In this document: positions 19,906 to 34,390 of the stretch, piece after piece
How the letters are laid out: the number at the start of each line of letters is the position of its first letter
Numbering within the stretch: position 1 is the first letter of the stretch
Source: Comamonas koreensis
Lineage (GTDB): Bacteria; Pseudomonadota; Gammaproteobacteria; Burkholderiales; Burkholderiaceae_C
Length of the DNA: 64,000 bases
Direction: 5' to 3'
Assembly (NCBI RefSeq): GCF_021026195.1
Contig: NZ_JAJNCT010000028.1
Coordinates: 62,001-126,000 of the forward strand
Program-made: the position numbers and the translations under genes
The notes under the pieces: generated by a model
What the model was told of the DNA's origin: nothing
What the model saw: the letters and a program-made list of their open reading frames with translations, nothing else
Databases searched by the model: none

Positions 19906-19986
19906 CAGGTGGTATCCGGCGGCTCAGTGATACCGGCATGCCCAGCGCTGTTTCTCCGGCTTTTCACACACGACAGAGAGGACATC

Positions 19987-22890
<2,904 letters not shown>

Positions 22891-22948
22891 ACCCCGCTGA
22901 CCGTCTGAACCTGGCCGCAGCAGCGGCCACCACCAGGAGCATTCATCC

Positions 22949-24067
22949 ATGCTGAGCTTTGAAGAAGAATCCATGGACGCGCTGGCCACGCCAGTCACAC
23001 CGGCCCCCGCGGCTGCCGCGCCTTTGGCATCACAACCTGCAGCTACTTTCAAGCGCGTCAATGCCGCCGACAAACGCATCATCAACGCCAAGACCGATGT
23101 CAACCAGCTGGTGCCCTTCAAATACAAATGGGCCTGGGAGAAATACCTGGCTACCTGCGCCAACCACTGGATGCCTCAAGAGGTAAACATGACGCGTGAC
23201 ATCGCACTGTGGAAATCGCCCAATGGCCTGACCGAGGATGAGCGCCGCATCGTCAAGCGCAACCTGGGCTTCTTCGTCACCGCCGATTCGCTGGCCGCCA
23301 ACAACATCGTGCTGGGCACCTACCGCCACATCACCGCACCGGAGTGCCGCCAGTTCCTGCTGCGCCAGGCCTTTGAAGAAGCCATCCACACCCATGCCTA
23401 CCAGTACATCGTGGAGTCGCTGGGCCTCGATGAGGCCGAGATCTTCAACGCCTACAACGAGGTCCCGTCGATCCGCAACAAGGATGCTTTCCTGATCCCC
23501 TTTATCGAGGCGATCATGGACCCCAACTTCCAGACCGGCACGCCCCACACTGACCAGACCCTGCTCAAGAGCCTGATTGTTTTTGCCTGCCTGATGGAGG
23601 GTCTGTTCTTCTATGTGGGCTTCACGCAGATCCTGGCGCTGGGCCGCCAGAACAAGATGACTGGCGCGGCCGAGCAGTACCAGTACATCCTGCGCGACGA
23701 GTCCATGCACTGCAACTTCGGCATCGACCTGATCAACCAGCTCAAGCTCGAGAACCCGGACCTGTGGACCACAGCATTCAAGGACGAGATCAAGGCCTTG
23801 TTTATTCAAGCAGTCGAACTTGAATACCAATATGCAGAAGACACGATGCCCAGAGGAGTTCTGGGCATGAACGCATCGATGTTCAAAGGCTACCTGCGCT
23901 ACATCGCCAACCGCCGCGCAACGCAGATCGGACTCGATGCATTGTTCCCCAACGAGGACAATCCTTTCCCGTGGATGAGCGAGATGATCGACCTGAAAAA
24001 GGAGAGAAATTTCTTCGAGACGCGCGTCATCGAATACCAGTCCGGTGGCGCGCTTTCCTGGGATTGA
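22949..24067 (+). CDS. nrdB: Class Ia ribonucleoside-diphosphate reductase, beta subunit NrdB
   Basis: NrdB holds the di-iron tyrosyl radical that starts the NrdA reaction. The 372-residue protein has the iron ligands and radical site with E. coli spacing: Asp113 in TADSLA, Glu144 and His147 in EEAIHTHAY, and Tyr151. Later ligands lie in [11 protein letters not shown] and DESMHCNF. The first 40 residues are an alanine/proline-rich extension; a second ATG (MDALATP, nine codons in) could be the start, but ATG 22949 is kept. It forms an operon with nrdA and shares the NrdR control. Confidence 0.97.
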   Translation: MLSFEEESMDALATPVTPAPAAAAPLASQPAATFKRVNAADKRIINAKTDVNQLVPFKYKWAWEKYLATCANHWMPQEVNMTRDIALWKSPNGLTEDERRIVKRNLGFFVTADSLAANNIVLGTYRHITAPECRQFLLRQAFEEAIHTHAYQYIVESLGLDEAEIFNAYNEVPSIRNKDAFLIPFIEAIMDPNFQTGTPHTDQTLLKSLIVFACLMEGLFFYVGFTQILALGRQNKMTGAAEQYQYILRDESMHCNFGIDLINQLKLENPDLWTTAFKDEIKALFIQAVELEYQYAEDTMPRGVLGMNASMFKGYLRYIANRRATQIGLDALFPNEDNPFPWMSEMIDLKKERNFFETRVIEYQSGGALSWD

Positions 24068-24262
24068 CGCCGTCCCTGATGTGCAAACCCCGTCAGAATG
24101 TGGTTTTCCTGAGAGAAAACTGTGAAATTTGGCGTCTTTATTGAGGTTTGCACTATGCCAGTTGCTAGCAGCTGATGCACAATTCAGTTTGCTATCAAAA
24201 CTTCGTGTCGAATTCAATCAGGCATGAAGTCTGCTTTCTAAATTGACCCGAAGGAGAAGAGC

Positions 24263-25210
24263 ATGGCAACGTCCAAAGCAAGCAAGAAAACTGCTGACAC
24301 CAAGGCAACTGCCAAGAAGGCAGTTGCAACCAAGGCAGCCGCCCCCAAGGCAGCTGCAAAGCCCAAGGCCGCTGCCAAGCCAGCAGCCACCAAGGCAGCG
24401 GCAAAGCCTGCTGCCAAGGCCGTCGCCAAAAAGGCAGCTGCTAAGCCAGCCGCCAAGAAGGCAGTCGCCAAGCCCGCAGCCAAATCCACCGCAGCCGTGA
24501 AGAAGGCCGCAGCACCAGCCAAGAAGGCTGCTGCTCCTGCGAAGAAGGCCACCGCTCCAGCCAAGAAGGCTGCGGCTCCTGCGAAGAAGGCTGCTCCAGC
24601 TAAGAAGGCTGCAGCTCCCGCCAAGAAGGCTGCTCCAGCTAAGAAGGCCGCAGCTCCTGCCAAGAAGGCTGCTCCAGCTAAGAAGGCCGCAGCTCCTGCC
24701 AAGAAGGCTGCTCCAGCTAAGAAGGCTGCAGCTCCTGCCAAGAAGGCTGCTCCAGCTAAGAAGGCTGCAGCTCCTGCCAAGAAGGCCGCTCCAGCTAAGA
24801 AGGCTGCAGCTCCTGCCAAGAAGGCCGCTCCAGCTAAGAAGGCTGCAGCTCCTGCCAAGAAGGCCGCTCCAGCTAAGAAGGCTGCAGCTCCTGCCAAGAA
24901 GGCCGCTGCTCCAGCTAAGAAGGCTGCCGCTCCTGCCAAGAAGGCTGCTGCTCCAGCTAAGAAGGCTGCCGCTCCTGCCAAGGCTCCAGCGCCCGCCAAG
25001 AAGGCAGCTGCTCCTGCCAAGGCCCCTGCTCCTGCCAAGGCCCCTGCTCCAGCAAAGGCTGCAGCTCCTGCCAAGAAGGCTGCACCCGCCAAGAAGGCAA
25101 CCGCTCCTGCCAAGGCACCATCTGCTGCGCCTGCCGCTGCAGAGCCTGTCAAGACCGTGCTCAGCACCAATGCTGCATGGCCTTTCCCTACCAACAGCCG
25201 CCCACAATAA
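24263..25210 (+). CDS. Histone H1-like lysine/alanine/proline repeat protein
   Basis: A 315-residue, extremely basic and low-complexity protein made almost wholly of A, K and P (TAKKAVATKAAAPKAAAKPK, then many PAKKAA units). It resembles eukaryotic H1 tails and bacterial H1-like proteins such as AlgP or Hc2. Such proteins bind DNA without sequence preference and may compact the nucleoid or affect transcription. A good ribosome-binding motif (GAAGGAGAAGAG) precedes ATG 24263. The non-repetitive end (VLSTNAAWPFPTNSRPQ) is conserved-looking and may be a separate small motif. The central part is encoded by a 39-base tandem repeat and may vary in length between strains. A strong terminator follows. 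Confidence 0.85.
   Translation: MATSKASKKTADTKATAKKAVATKAAAPKAAAKPKAAAKPAATKAAAKPAAKAVAKKAAAKPAAKKAVAKPAAKSTAAVKKAAAPAKKAAAPAKKATAPAKKAAAPAKKAAPAKKAAAPAKKAAPAKKAAAPAKKAAPAKKAAAPAKKAAPAKKAAAPAKKAAPAKKAAAPAKKAAPAKKAAAPAKKAAPAKKAAAPAKKAAPAKKAAAPAKKAAAPAKKAAAPAKKAAAPAKKAAAPAKAPAPAKKAAAPAKAPAPAKAPAPAKAAAPAKKAAPAKKATAPAKAPSAAPAAAEPVKTVLSTNAAWPFPTNSRPQ
24569..24880 (+). repeat. 39-base tandem repeat, eight copies, within the H1-like gene
   Basis: Eight consecutive 39-base units, each coding AAAPAKKAAPAKK, run from 24569 to 24880 and differ only at a few silent sites (GCT/GCC, GCAGCT/GCGGCT). Related 21-base units continue to about 24980. The near identity of units suggests recent expansion by slippage or recombination. 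Confidence 0.9.
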
Positions 25211-25263
25211 GACTACCAAGCCGGGCAACATGCCCGGGTGCTGCAAGGCACCGCTTGGTCACC

Positions 25264-25290
25264 AAGGCAACGCAGTGCGTTGCCTTTTTT
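25264..25290 (+). terminator. Intrinsic terminator after the H1-like gene
   Basis: AAGGCAACGC pairs with GCGTTGCCTT over an AGT loop, followed by TTTT to 25290. It lies 53 bases after the stop codon and insulates the following regulator gene. Confidence 0.9.
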
Positions 25291-25358
25291 CTTGTCTGTC
25301 GTGCGCCGCTATTCATGTCTGGCTACAAGGCCTCCCAAATGCCAGACAATACGGGCTC

Positions 25359-26039
25359 ATGAACGATGCCCTTCCCACACCGCCAGCCAACGCGCATGCA
25401 GCCACTGCCGCGATGGCACGCAAACCCAGTGCTGCCCGCCTGCGCAAGATTGACATGATCCTGAGCTCGGCAGAGCGGCATTTCGCGTTGCTGGGTTTTG
25501 AAGGTGCACCACTGGAGCAGATCGCGCAGGACGCCGGCTTCAGCCGCCACAACCTGCTGTACTACTACCCCAGCAAAGAGGCGCTGTACCAGGCCGTGCT
25601 GGCCTCGGTGATCGATGACTGGCTGGGCCATATGACGGGCCTGTCCAAGGACGGAGACCCGGCGCAGCAGATCCGCCAGTACATCCGCGAGAAGTTCGAG
25701 TTCGCCCGCACCCGCCCCTATGGCAGCCAGCTGTTCACCAAGGAGATGATTGCTGGCGCCCCTTTTGCGGCCTCTGCGGTGCGCGAGCGCATCGCACCGT
25801 TGCTGGCGGCCAATGTGGCGGCGTTTGCGCACTGGGCCGAACAAGGCCTGATCGCGCCCGTCAATTTCCAGCATCTGATGTTCAGCATCTGGGCCATCAC
25901 CCAAGGCTATGTCGACCAGCAAACCCAGTTTGCCTTGCTGCAGGACAAGGCTGCTTTGGACGCTGGCGACTTCGCCCAAGCCGAGGCTTTGCTGGTGCAG
26001 ATGCTGTCGGCCACGCTCAAGATTGAACTGCCGGATTGA
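25359..26039 (+). CDS. TetR family regulator, RutR-like
   Basis: A 226-residue TetR-type repressor. After a disordered N-terminus, the HTH (FEGAPLEQIAQDAGFSRHNLLYYYPSKEALYQAVL) and the ligand domain (RPYGSQLFTKEMIAGAPFA, PVNFQHLMFSIWAITQGYVDQQTQF) align well with E. coli RutR as I remember it (LLYYFPSKEALY, LFCMEMLAGAP, PQHLIFMIWASTQHYAD). RutR senses uracil or thymine and controls pyrimidine breakdown and synthesis. The reductive pyrimidine operon lies only about 9 kb away on the other strand, so that operon is the likely target, though the regulator is not adjacent. Start taken as ATG 25359; longer frames run back through the terminator. Confidence 0.82.
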   Translation: MNDALPTPPANAHAATAAMARKPSAARLRKIDMILSSAERHFALLGFEGAPLEQIAQDAGFSRHNLLYYYPSKEALYQAVLASVIDDWLGHMTGLSKDGDPAQQIRQYIREKFEFARTRPYGSQLFTKEMIAGAPFAASAVRERIAPLLAANVAAFAHWAEQGLIAPVNFQHLMFSIWAITQGYVDQQTQFALLQDKAALDAGDFAQAEALLVQMLSATLKIELPD

Positions 26040-26238
26040 GCACGGGACTGCGCCCCCCGGAACGCCGCAGCGTAACCCATGGTGCAGCGCTTGTCCCCTG
26101 CGCTGCATGCTGCACTCGCATGCGAACCTACAAATTTGATAGCAACACCCAAAGCATCCATCAATGCTTGCGCGAATCCCGCGCTGAGGGATCGCGATTC
26201 GACAGCACAGCCCGCACGATTTTTTAGCCCCCGCAGTC

Positions 26239-26266
26239 TTGAACTGTCATCAAATGACCTTATTAT
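26239..26266 (+). promoter_or_regulatory. Sigma70 promoter of groESL
   Basis: TTGAAC (26239-26244) and TATTAT (26261-26266) are separated by 16 bases, a good sigma70 pair. The -10 abuts the CIRCE element, so HrcA bound there would block initiation. No sigma32-type promoter was recognised with confidence. Confidence 0.75.
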
Positions 26267-26292
26267 TAGCACTCGAAGGGGTAGAGTGCTAA
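26266..26292 (+). promoter_or_regulatory. CIRCE operator (HrcA site) of groESL
   Basis: TTAGCACTC and GAGTGCTAA flank a 9-base spacer, an exact match to the CIRCE consensus. It lies 93 bases before the groES start. HrcA represses chaperonin genes through this element until heat shock; hrcA is not in the window. Confidence 0.97.
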
Positions 26293-26384
26293 AACCACCG
26301 CTTCTCAAACATTTTTGCGTATTTGGCGCGGCATCTGCTGGGCCATCTTTCATCCAACCTGGTATTGAAATTGAAGGAGTTGTT

Positions 26385-26675
26385 ATGAACCTGCGTCCTC
26401 TGCACGATCGCGTGATCGTTAAGCGTCTGGAAAACGAAACCAAGACCGCTTCGGGCATCTACATCCCCGACAACGCTGCTGAAAAGCCAGACCAAGGCGA
26501 AGTGCTGGCGGTTGGCCCAGGCAAGAAGAACGACAAGGGCGAGTCCATCACCCTGGGCGTGAAGGTCGGCGACCGCGTGCTGTTCGGCAAGTACTCCGGC
26601 CAATCGGTCAAGGTGGACGGCAATGAACTGCTGGTCATGAAGGAAGAAGACCTGTTCGCTGTCGTAGAGAAGTAA
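26385..26675 (+). CDS. groES: Co-chaperonin GroES
   Basis: The 96-residue product is the typical GroES lid: [18 protein letters not shown] at the start, the mobile loop with [17 protein letters not shown], and [22 protein letters not shown] near the end. It caps GroEL during protein folding. The ribosome-binding motif GAAGGAG lies 7 bases before ATG 26385. It is the first gene behind the CIRCE-controlled promoter, with groEL 136 bases downstream. Confidence 0.99.
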   Translation: MNLRPLHDRVIVKRLENETKTASGIYIPDNAAEKPDQGEVLAVGPGKKNDKGESITLGVKVGDRVLFGKYSGQSVKVDGNELLVMKEEDLFAVVEK

Positions 26676-26802
26676 TGCAGTGGCGCTGCTGCGAATGGCT
26701 GCAGCGCGCTCGATGCCCTGACCGGGCCAACTCTCCCAGTTTTCATAGCTGCTGACCCTTGCGCAAGACGCGCTCCAGCAGTCCCATTGATTCAGATTTT
26801 AG

Positions 26803-28455
<1,653 letters not shown>

Positions 28456-28521
28456 TTGCCCCGGCTGTCATAGCGCAGCACCAAGCCTGCAAGCAAGCTT
28501 GCGGGCTTGGTGCCAGACACC

Positions 28522-28557
28522 AAAAAACCCGGCACCGTCAAGGTGGCCGGGTTTTTT
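28522..28557. terminator. Bidirectional intrinsic terminator after groEL
   Basis: AAAAAACCCGGC pairs with GCCGGGTTTTTT (12 bp) around a loop with an inner ACC/GGT pairing. It ends groESL on the plus strand and, by its A-rich left arm, the pyrimidine operon whose last gene ends at 28593 on the minus strand. Confidence 0.93.
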
Positions 28558-28592
28558 ATCGTCTCTGGCTCAGCGAGTCCATCCGCACCGAC

Positions 28593-29849
28593 TCAGCGGC
28601 AGGCGCGCTCCAGCATCGCATGCAGCAGCACATTGCAGCCTGCGGTGATGTGCTCGGGCTTGGCGTCTTCGATCTCGTTGTGCGAGATGCCATCCTTGCA
28701 GGGGATGAAGATCATGCCCGCCGGCGCCAGGCGCGCCATATAGACGGCATCATGGCCCGCGCCGGAGACGGCATCCATGTGGGAATAACCCAGCATCTGC
28801 GCGCCGCGCCGCACGGCATCGATGCAATCGGGGTTGAAGGGCTGGGCGGTGTAGCTGGACACCAGGTCGATCTTGATAGGCAGGCCGGTCTCCTGACTGA
28901 TGCGCGCGGCCACCGCGCGGATGTCCTGGTCCATCGATTCGCAATCGGCATCGGTGGCATTGCGCAGGTCGATGCTGAATTTCACCTCGCCCGGAATCAC
29001 GTTGCGGCTGTTGGGGTGCACATGCACCATGCCCACCGTGCCGCGCCCGTGCGGCGGATGGCGGTGCGCGCAGGCCACCACCTCCTGCATTACCTGGGTG
29101 GCAACCTGCAAGGCATCCTTGCGCAGCGCCATCGGCGTGGGGCCCGCATGCGCTTCCATGCCGGTGACGGTACAGTCATACCAGCGGATGCCGAGCACGC
29201 CGGTCACCACGCCAATGGTCTTGTCGTGGTCCTCCAGCACCGGGCCTTGCTCGATATGGGTTTCAAAGTAGTGGCCAATCGGGTGGTCACCTGGTTCCTG
29301 CGGGCCGATATAGCCGATGCGCGCCAGCTCGTCCTGCACGCTTTTGCCGTCGGTATCCTTGGCGGCATAGGCATGCTCCAGGCTGAAGGCTTTGGCAAAT
29401 ACGCCCGAGCCCATCATCACCGGCACAAAGCGCGAGCCCTCCTCATTGGTCCAGAAGGCCACCTCGATGGGCGCCTCGGTCTCGATGCCATGGTCATTGA
29501 GCGTGCGCACCACCTCGATGCCGGCGAGCACCCCATAGTTGCCATCAAACTTGCCACCCGTCGGCTGCGTATCGATATGGCTGCCAGTCATGATCGGCGG
29601 CAGGCTGTTGTTGCGGCCCGGGCGGCGCATAAAGCCATTGCCGATCTTGTCGATGGTGACCGTCATGCCCGCCTCCTTGGCCCAGCGTGTCACCAGGTCG
29701 CGGCCCTGGCGGTCCAGGTCGGTCAGGGCCAGGCGGCAGACGCCCCCTTTGGGGGTGGCACCAATCTGGGCCAGCTCCATCAGCGATGCCCAGAGCCGGT
29801 CGCCATTGATGCGCAGCTGGCTGGTATCCGTTTTCACTTTTGTGTCCAT
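28593..29849 (-). CDS. M20 family N-carbamoyl-beta-alanine amidohydrolase (beta-ureidopropionase type)
   Basis: A 418-residue zinc amidohydrolase of the hydantoinase/carbamoylase branch of peptidase family M20. Visible motifs are GSHIDTQPTGGKFDG (metal ligands and substrate loop), TNEEGSRF, the FETHIEQGPVLE signature of the carbamoylases, and GHDAVYM and HNEIED near the end. In its operon (dihydropyrimidine dehydrogenase, dihydropyrimidinase) the expected reaction is N-carbamoyl-beta-alanine to beta-alanine, CO2 and ammonia, the last step of reductive uracil breakdown. ATG 29849 was chosen because AAGGAGATTGAGC precedes it; the open frame extends 50 codons further without support. Amino-acid carbamoylase activity cannot be excluded. 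Confidence 0.88.
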   Translation of the reverse strand: MDTKVKTDTSQLRINGDRLWASLMELAQIGATPKGGVCRLALTDLDRQGRDLVTRWAKEAGMTVTIDKIGNGFMRRPGRNNSLPPIMTGSHIDTQPTGGKFDGNYGVLAGIEVVRTLNDHGIETEAPIEVAFWTNEEGSRFVPVMMGSGVFAKAFSLEHAYAAKDTDGKSVQDELARIGYIGPQEPGDHPIGHYFETHIEQGPVLEDHDKTIGVVTGVLGIRWYDCTVTGMEAHAGPTPMALRKDALQVATQVMQEVVACAHRHPPHGRGTVGMVHVHPNSRNVIPGEVKFSIDLRNATDADCESMDQDIRAVAARISQETGLPIKIDLVSSYTAQPFNPDCIDAVRRGAQMLGYSHMDAVSGAGHDAVYMARLAPAGMIFIPCKDGISHNEIEDAKPEHITAGCNVLLHAMLERACR

Positions 29850-29865
29850 GCTCAATCTCCTTGTT

Positions 29866-31350
<1,485 letters not shown>

Positions 31351-31379
31351 TCAGGTCACAAAATCGGCCGCTACTGCGC

Positions 31380-32885
31380 TCAAGCGCGCCGCAGCATGGC
31401 CTGCGAAGCCGCCACATGGCTGGCCATGCCGATGCGGTACACCACACCGGCAATGAACAGGCCAATGAACCAGGCATAGGCATACAGGTCTTTGAAGATC
31501 ACGCCCACATCGGGGAAGCTGGCAGGAAACGCGGCATTGAGAAAGCCCGGAATATTGGGCGCCACGCCGCAGACAAACGCGGCCACGGCCACCCAATTCC
31601 AGCCGCCGGAATAGCTGTACTTGCCGCCCTCGCGGTAGAGCTCTTCCACATCCAGCTGGGTGCGGCGAATCAGGAAATAGTCGACCATCAGGATGCCGGC
31701 GATCGGGCCCAGCAGCGCCGAGTAGCCGATCAGCCAGGTGAAGATGTAGCCCTGGGTGGACTCCAGAATCTTCCAGGGCATCATCAGGATCGCAATCGCC
31801 ACGGTGATGTAGCCGCCCGTGCGGTAGCTGATGCGCTTGGGGTTCAGCGCAGAGAAGTCATAGGCCGGCCCCACCAGGTTGGCAGCCAGATTGACGCTCA
31901 CCGTATCCACCAGCAGCACGATGAGGGCGATGAGCACCGCTGCGCCCGTCATGCGCGCCGCCACATCCACCGGATCCCACAGCGCCTTGCCATAGATGAC
32001 GACGGTGGCCGAGGTGACGATCACCGCCAAGGCCGCGAGCAGGCCCATGGGCACCGGCAGGCCAATCGCCTGGCCCACCATTTGGTCCCGTTGCGAGCGG
32101 GCAAAGCGGGTGAAGTCGGGAATGTTCAGCGCCAGGGTCGCCCAAAAGCCAATCATGGCCGTGAGCGACGGCCAGAAGGTGCCCCAGAACTGGCCCGCCT
32201 TGGCTTCGCCTGCCGCAAAGGCCGACGGTTTGCTCAAGATCGGGCCAAAGCCGCCCGCCTTGTCATACACCCACCACAGCAGCACAAAGCAGATCACGAT
32301 CTTGGCCGGTGCCGTATAGGTCTCGAGCTTGCGGATGGATTCGATGCCATGCACCACAAAATAGAACTGGATGGCCCAGAACACCAGGAAGCAGACGAGC
32401 TGCGCAATGTTGATGCCCAGCCACGAGATCTTCTCGCTCTCCAGCGGATGGCCCAGGATCACCCCGAGCAAGGTATAGATCATCAGGCCGCCGAACCAGG
32501 TCTGGATGCCATACCAGCCGCAGGCCACCAGCGCGCGCAGCACCGCAGGCAGCTTGGCGCCCCGGGTGCCGAAGGAGGCACGGGCCAGCACCGCATACGG
32601 GATGCCGTACTTGGCGCCCGCATGCCCGATCAGCAGCATCGGCACCAGCACAATCAGGTTGGCCAGAAACACCGTCATCACCGCCTGGAACGCCGACATG
32701 CCGCCCTCCACCAGGCTCGCCGCCAAAGTGTAGGCGGGAATGCACATCACCATGCCTATCCACAACGCCGTGAAGTGGTACCAGGTCCACGTTCGCTGTG
32801 ATGCTTGCGTGGGTGCGAGGTCGTCGTTCCAAAGGCCACCGGCTTCACTGCCAGTGGCACCTCCTGCTTGCGCGTCATGGGACAT
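31380..32885 (-). CDS. NCS1 family nucleobase/hydantoin permease
   Basis: A 501-residue permease with about twelve membrane helices. The N-terminus LWNDDLAPTQASQRTWTWYHFTALWIGMVM is the NCS1 signature, and YGIPYAVLARASFG, GWYGIQTWFGG and the late PIAGILMVDYFLIRR segment also fit. NCS1 proteins bring in uracil, allantoin, hydantoins or cytosine with sodium or protons. Its place between preA and the dihydropyrimidinase suggests uracil or dihydropyrimidine import. A hairpin terminator lies between preA and this gene, so it may be made at a lower level than preTA or from its own promoter. The 139-base gap also holds short CCAAAT-like repeats. Confidence 0.9.
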   Translation of the reverse strand: MSHDAQAGGATGSEAGGLWNDDLAPTQASQRTWTWYHFTALWIGMVMCIPAYTLAASLVEGGMSAFQAVMTVFLANLIVLVPMLLIGHAGAKYGIPYAVLARASFGTRGAKLPAVLRALVACGWYGIQTWFGGLMIYTLLGVILGHPLESEKISWLGINIAQLVCFLVFWAIQFYFVVHGIESIRKLETYTAPAKIVICFVLLWWVYDKAGGFGPILSKPSAFAAGEAKAGQFWGTFWPSLTAMIGFWATLALNIPDFTRFARSQRDQMVGQAIGLPVPMGLLAALAVIVTSATVVIYGKALWDPVDVAARMTGAAVLIALIVLLVDTVSVNLAANLVGPAYDFSALNPKRISYRTGGYITVAIAILMMPWKILESTQGYIFTWLIGYSALLGPIAGILMVDYFLIRRTQLDVEELYREGGKYSYSGGWNWVAVAAFVCGVAPNIPGFLNAAFPASFPDVGVIFKDLYAYAWFIGLFIAGVVYRIGMASHVAASQAMLRRA

Positions 32886-32986
32886 TGCTCACTCCTTGAG
32901 TGGTGTTATCGAGAGGTTCTAAGCGTCCAAATCCAAATCCGAATCCAAAGTCTTGCGTTCCATCCTGTAGCCAGGTTCAATCATGC

Positions 32987-33019
32987 AAAAAGCGCGCCAT
33001 CCCGGTTGATGGCGCGCTT
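32987..33019 (-). terminator. Hairpin with T tract directly behind preA
   Basis: On the minus strand a 12-bp stem (AAGCGCGCCATC with GATGGCGCGCTT, 6-base loop) is followed by TTTTTG, starting 6 bases after the preA stop. It looks like an intrinsic terminator inside the gene cluster and would reduce or end read-through from preTA into the permease gene. Confidence 0.8.
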
Positions 33020-33024
33020 GCGAT

Positions 33025-34347
33025 TCAGGGTGATATCTGCGCGGCCACCCTGGATGGGTTGTTGGGGTGGGTGGTCCAGTTGGCGTACTCGCCGGTGACG
33101 GTCTTGCCGGTGCGCGCGTCCACCTCGCCGGGCTGCAGGCTGCGCATCACAATCGTGTCGGGCACCGGGCAGATGGAGACGCAGAGGTTGCAGCCCACGC
33201 ATTCGGCCTCGTTCACCTCAAAGCGGCGCTCACCGGCATCGCCCTTCTGGTAGAAGATGGCCTGGTGCGAAGTGTCTTCGCAGACCACATGGCAGCGGCC
33301 GCACTGGATGCAACTGTCCTGGTTGATCACCGCCTTGTCGATGTGGTTGAGGTTCAGGTCCTTCCAGTCCTTGACGGTGGGCACCGCGCGGCCCTGAAAG
33401 TCGTCGATGGTCTGGAACCCATGCGCATCCATGTAGTTCGACAGGCCGTCGCACATGTCCTGCACGATCTTGAAGCCATACACCATCGCGGCGGTGCAGA
33501 CCTGCACCGTGCCGCAGCCCAGCGCAATGTATTCGGCGGCATCCCGCCAAGTGGTGATGCCGCCAATACCCGAAATCGGCAGGCCCGCAGTCTGCGGATC
33601 GCGGGCGATCTCGGCCACCATGTTCTGCGCAATCGGCTTGACCGCCGGGCCGCAGTAGCCGCCGTGCGAGCCCTTGCCATCGGTACTGGGGTGCATCACC
33701 AGGGTGTCCAGGTTCACGCCCATGACGGAGTTGATCGTGTTGATCAGCGACACCGCATCGGCGCCGCCGGCCTTGGCGGCACGTGCCGGAAAGCGCACAT
33801 CGGTGATGTTGGGCGTGAGCTTGACGATCACCGGCAGGCGGCTGTAGTGCTTGCACCATTCGGTGACCATCTGGATGTACTCGGGCACCTGGCCCACCGC
33901 AGCGCCCATGCCGCGCTCGCTCATGCCGTGCGGGCAGCCAAAGTTCAGCTCTATGCCATCGGCACCAGTGTCTTCCACCATCGGCAGGATGCGCTTCCAG
34001 CTCTTCTCCACACAGGGCACCATCAGCGAGGCAATCAGCGCCCGGTCCGGCCAGGCCCGCTTCACGCGGGTCATCTCGTCCAGGTTGATCTGCAGGGGCC
34101 GGTCGGTGATCAGCTCGATGTTGTTCAGACCCATGACGCGCCGGTCCTGCGACATCAAGGTGGAGTAGCGCGGCCCGTTAACGTTGACCACATGCGGGTC
34201 CTCGCCCAGGGTCTTCCAAACCACACCGCCCCAGCCTGCTTCGAAGGCGCGGGTGACATTGATTTCCTTGTCGGTCGGCGGCGCAGAGGCCAGCCAGAAG
34301 GGGTTGGGACTGCGGATGCCCAGAAAATTGCTGCGAATATCGGCCAT
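33025..34347 (-). CDS. preA: NAD-dependent dihydropyrimidine dehydrogenase subunit PreA
   Basis: A 440-residue protein with a dihydroorotate-dehydrogenase-like FMN barrel (SNFLGIRSPNPFWLASAPPTD, ELNFGCPHGMSERGMG, VIVKLTPNITDV, PISGIGGITTW) and a C-terminal ferredoxin part with two [4Fe-4S] sites (CIQCGRCHVVC and CVGCNLCVSICP). With PreT it interconverts uracil or thymine and the dihydro form. The residue matching the mammalian catalytic cysteine (in GMGLACGQ) is valine here (GMGAAVGQ); from memory E. coli PreA also has valine there, so this is not a defect. preT ends 43 bases upstream. Confidence 0.95.
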   Translation of the reverse strand: MADIRSNFLGIRSPNPFWLASAPPTDKEINVTRAFEAGWGGVVWKTLGEDPHVVNVNGPRYSTLMSQDRRVMGLNNIELITDRPLQINLDEMTRVKRAWPDRALIASLMVPCVEKSWKRILPMVEDTGADGIELNFGCPHGMSERGMGAAVGQVPEYIQMVTEWCKHYSRLPVIVKLTPNITDVRFPARAAKAGGADAVSLINTINSVMGVNLDTLVMHPSTDGKGSHGGYCGPAVKPIAQNMVAEIARDPQTAGLPISGIGGITTWRDAAEYIALGCGTVQVCTAAMVYGFKIVQDMCDGLSNYMDAHGFQTIDDFQGRAVPTVKDWKDLNLNHIDKAVINQDSCIQCGRCHVVCEDTSHQAIFYQKGDAGERRFEVNEAECVGCNLCVSICPVPDTIVMRSLQPGEVDARTGKTVTGEYANWTTHPNNPSRVAAQISP

Positions 34348-34390
34348 GGCGATTCCTTGGTTCGGTGAATGGAGGGCGGGGGCTGTGCCG

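Larger units (their letters stand above)
19579..19986. other. Regulatory region between ampD and nrdA
   Basis: About 410 bases rich in dyads: a 25-base A/T-centred palindrome (19676-19700), a CA repeat (about 19746-19756), a 9-bp hairpin (19760-19781) and two NrdR-type boxes (19859-19905). The AGAGAGG ribosome-binding motif lies just before the nrdA ATG. A further short dyad, GGTATC (19911-19916) with GATACC (19929-19934), sits in the presumed leader. No protein-coding frame was recognised. Confidence 0.75.
26040..26384. other. Region between the TetR gene and groES
   Basis: About 345 bases. The last 150 hold the groE promoter, CIRCE operator and leader. The first 190 (26040-26230) show no gene or clear signal. 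Confidence 0.6.

Noticed and set aside
24569-24980. Regular repeats that might be read as a CRISPR array
   Set aside because: Units are contiguous with no unique spacers and lie in frame within a coding gene.
24218-25246. Antisense leucine/glycine/serine or alanine/glycine repeat frames opposite the H1-like gene
   Set aside because: They mirror the PAKKA repeats and have no independent start signals.
33880-33920. Loss of the mammalian catalytic cysteine in PreA (valine in GMGAAVGQ)
   Set aside because: From memory the active E. coli PreA also has valine at this place, so this is a bacterial trait and not a defect.
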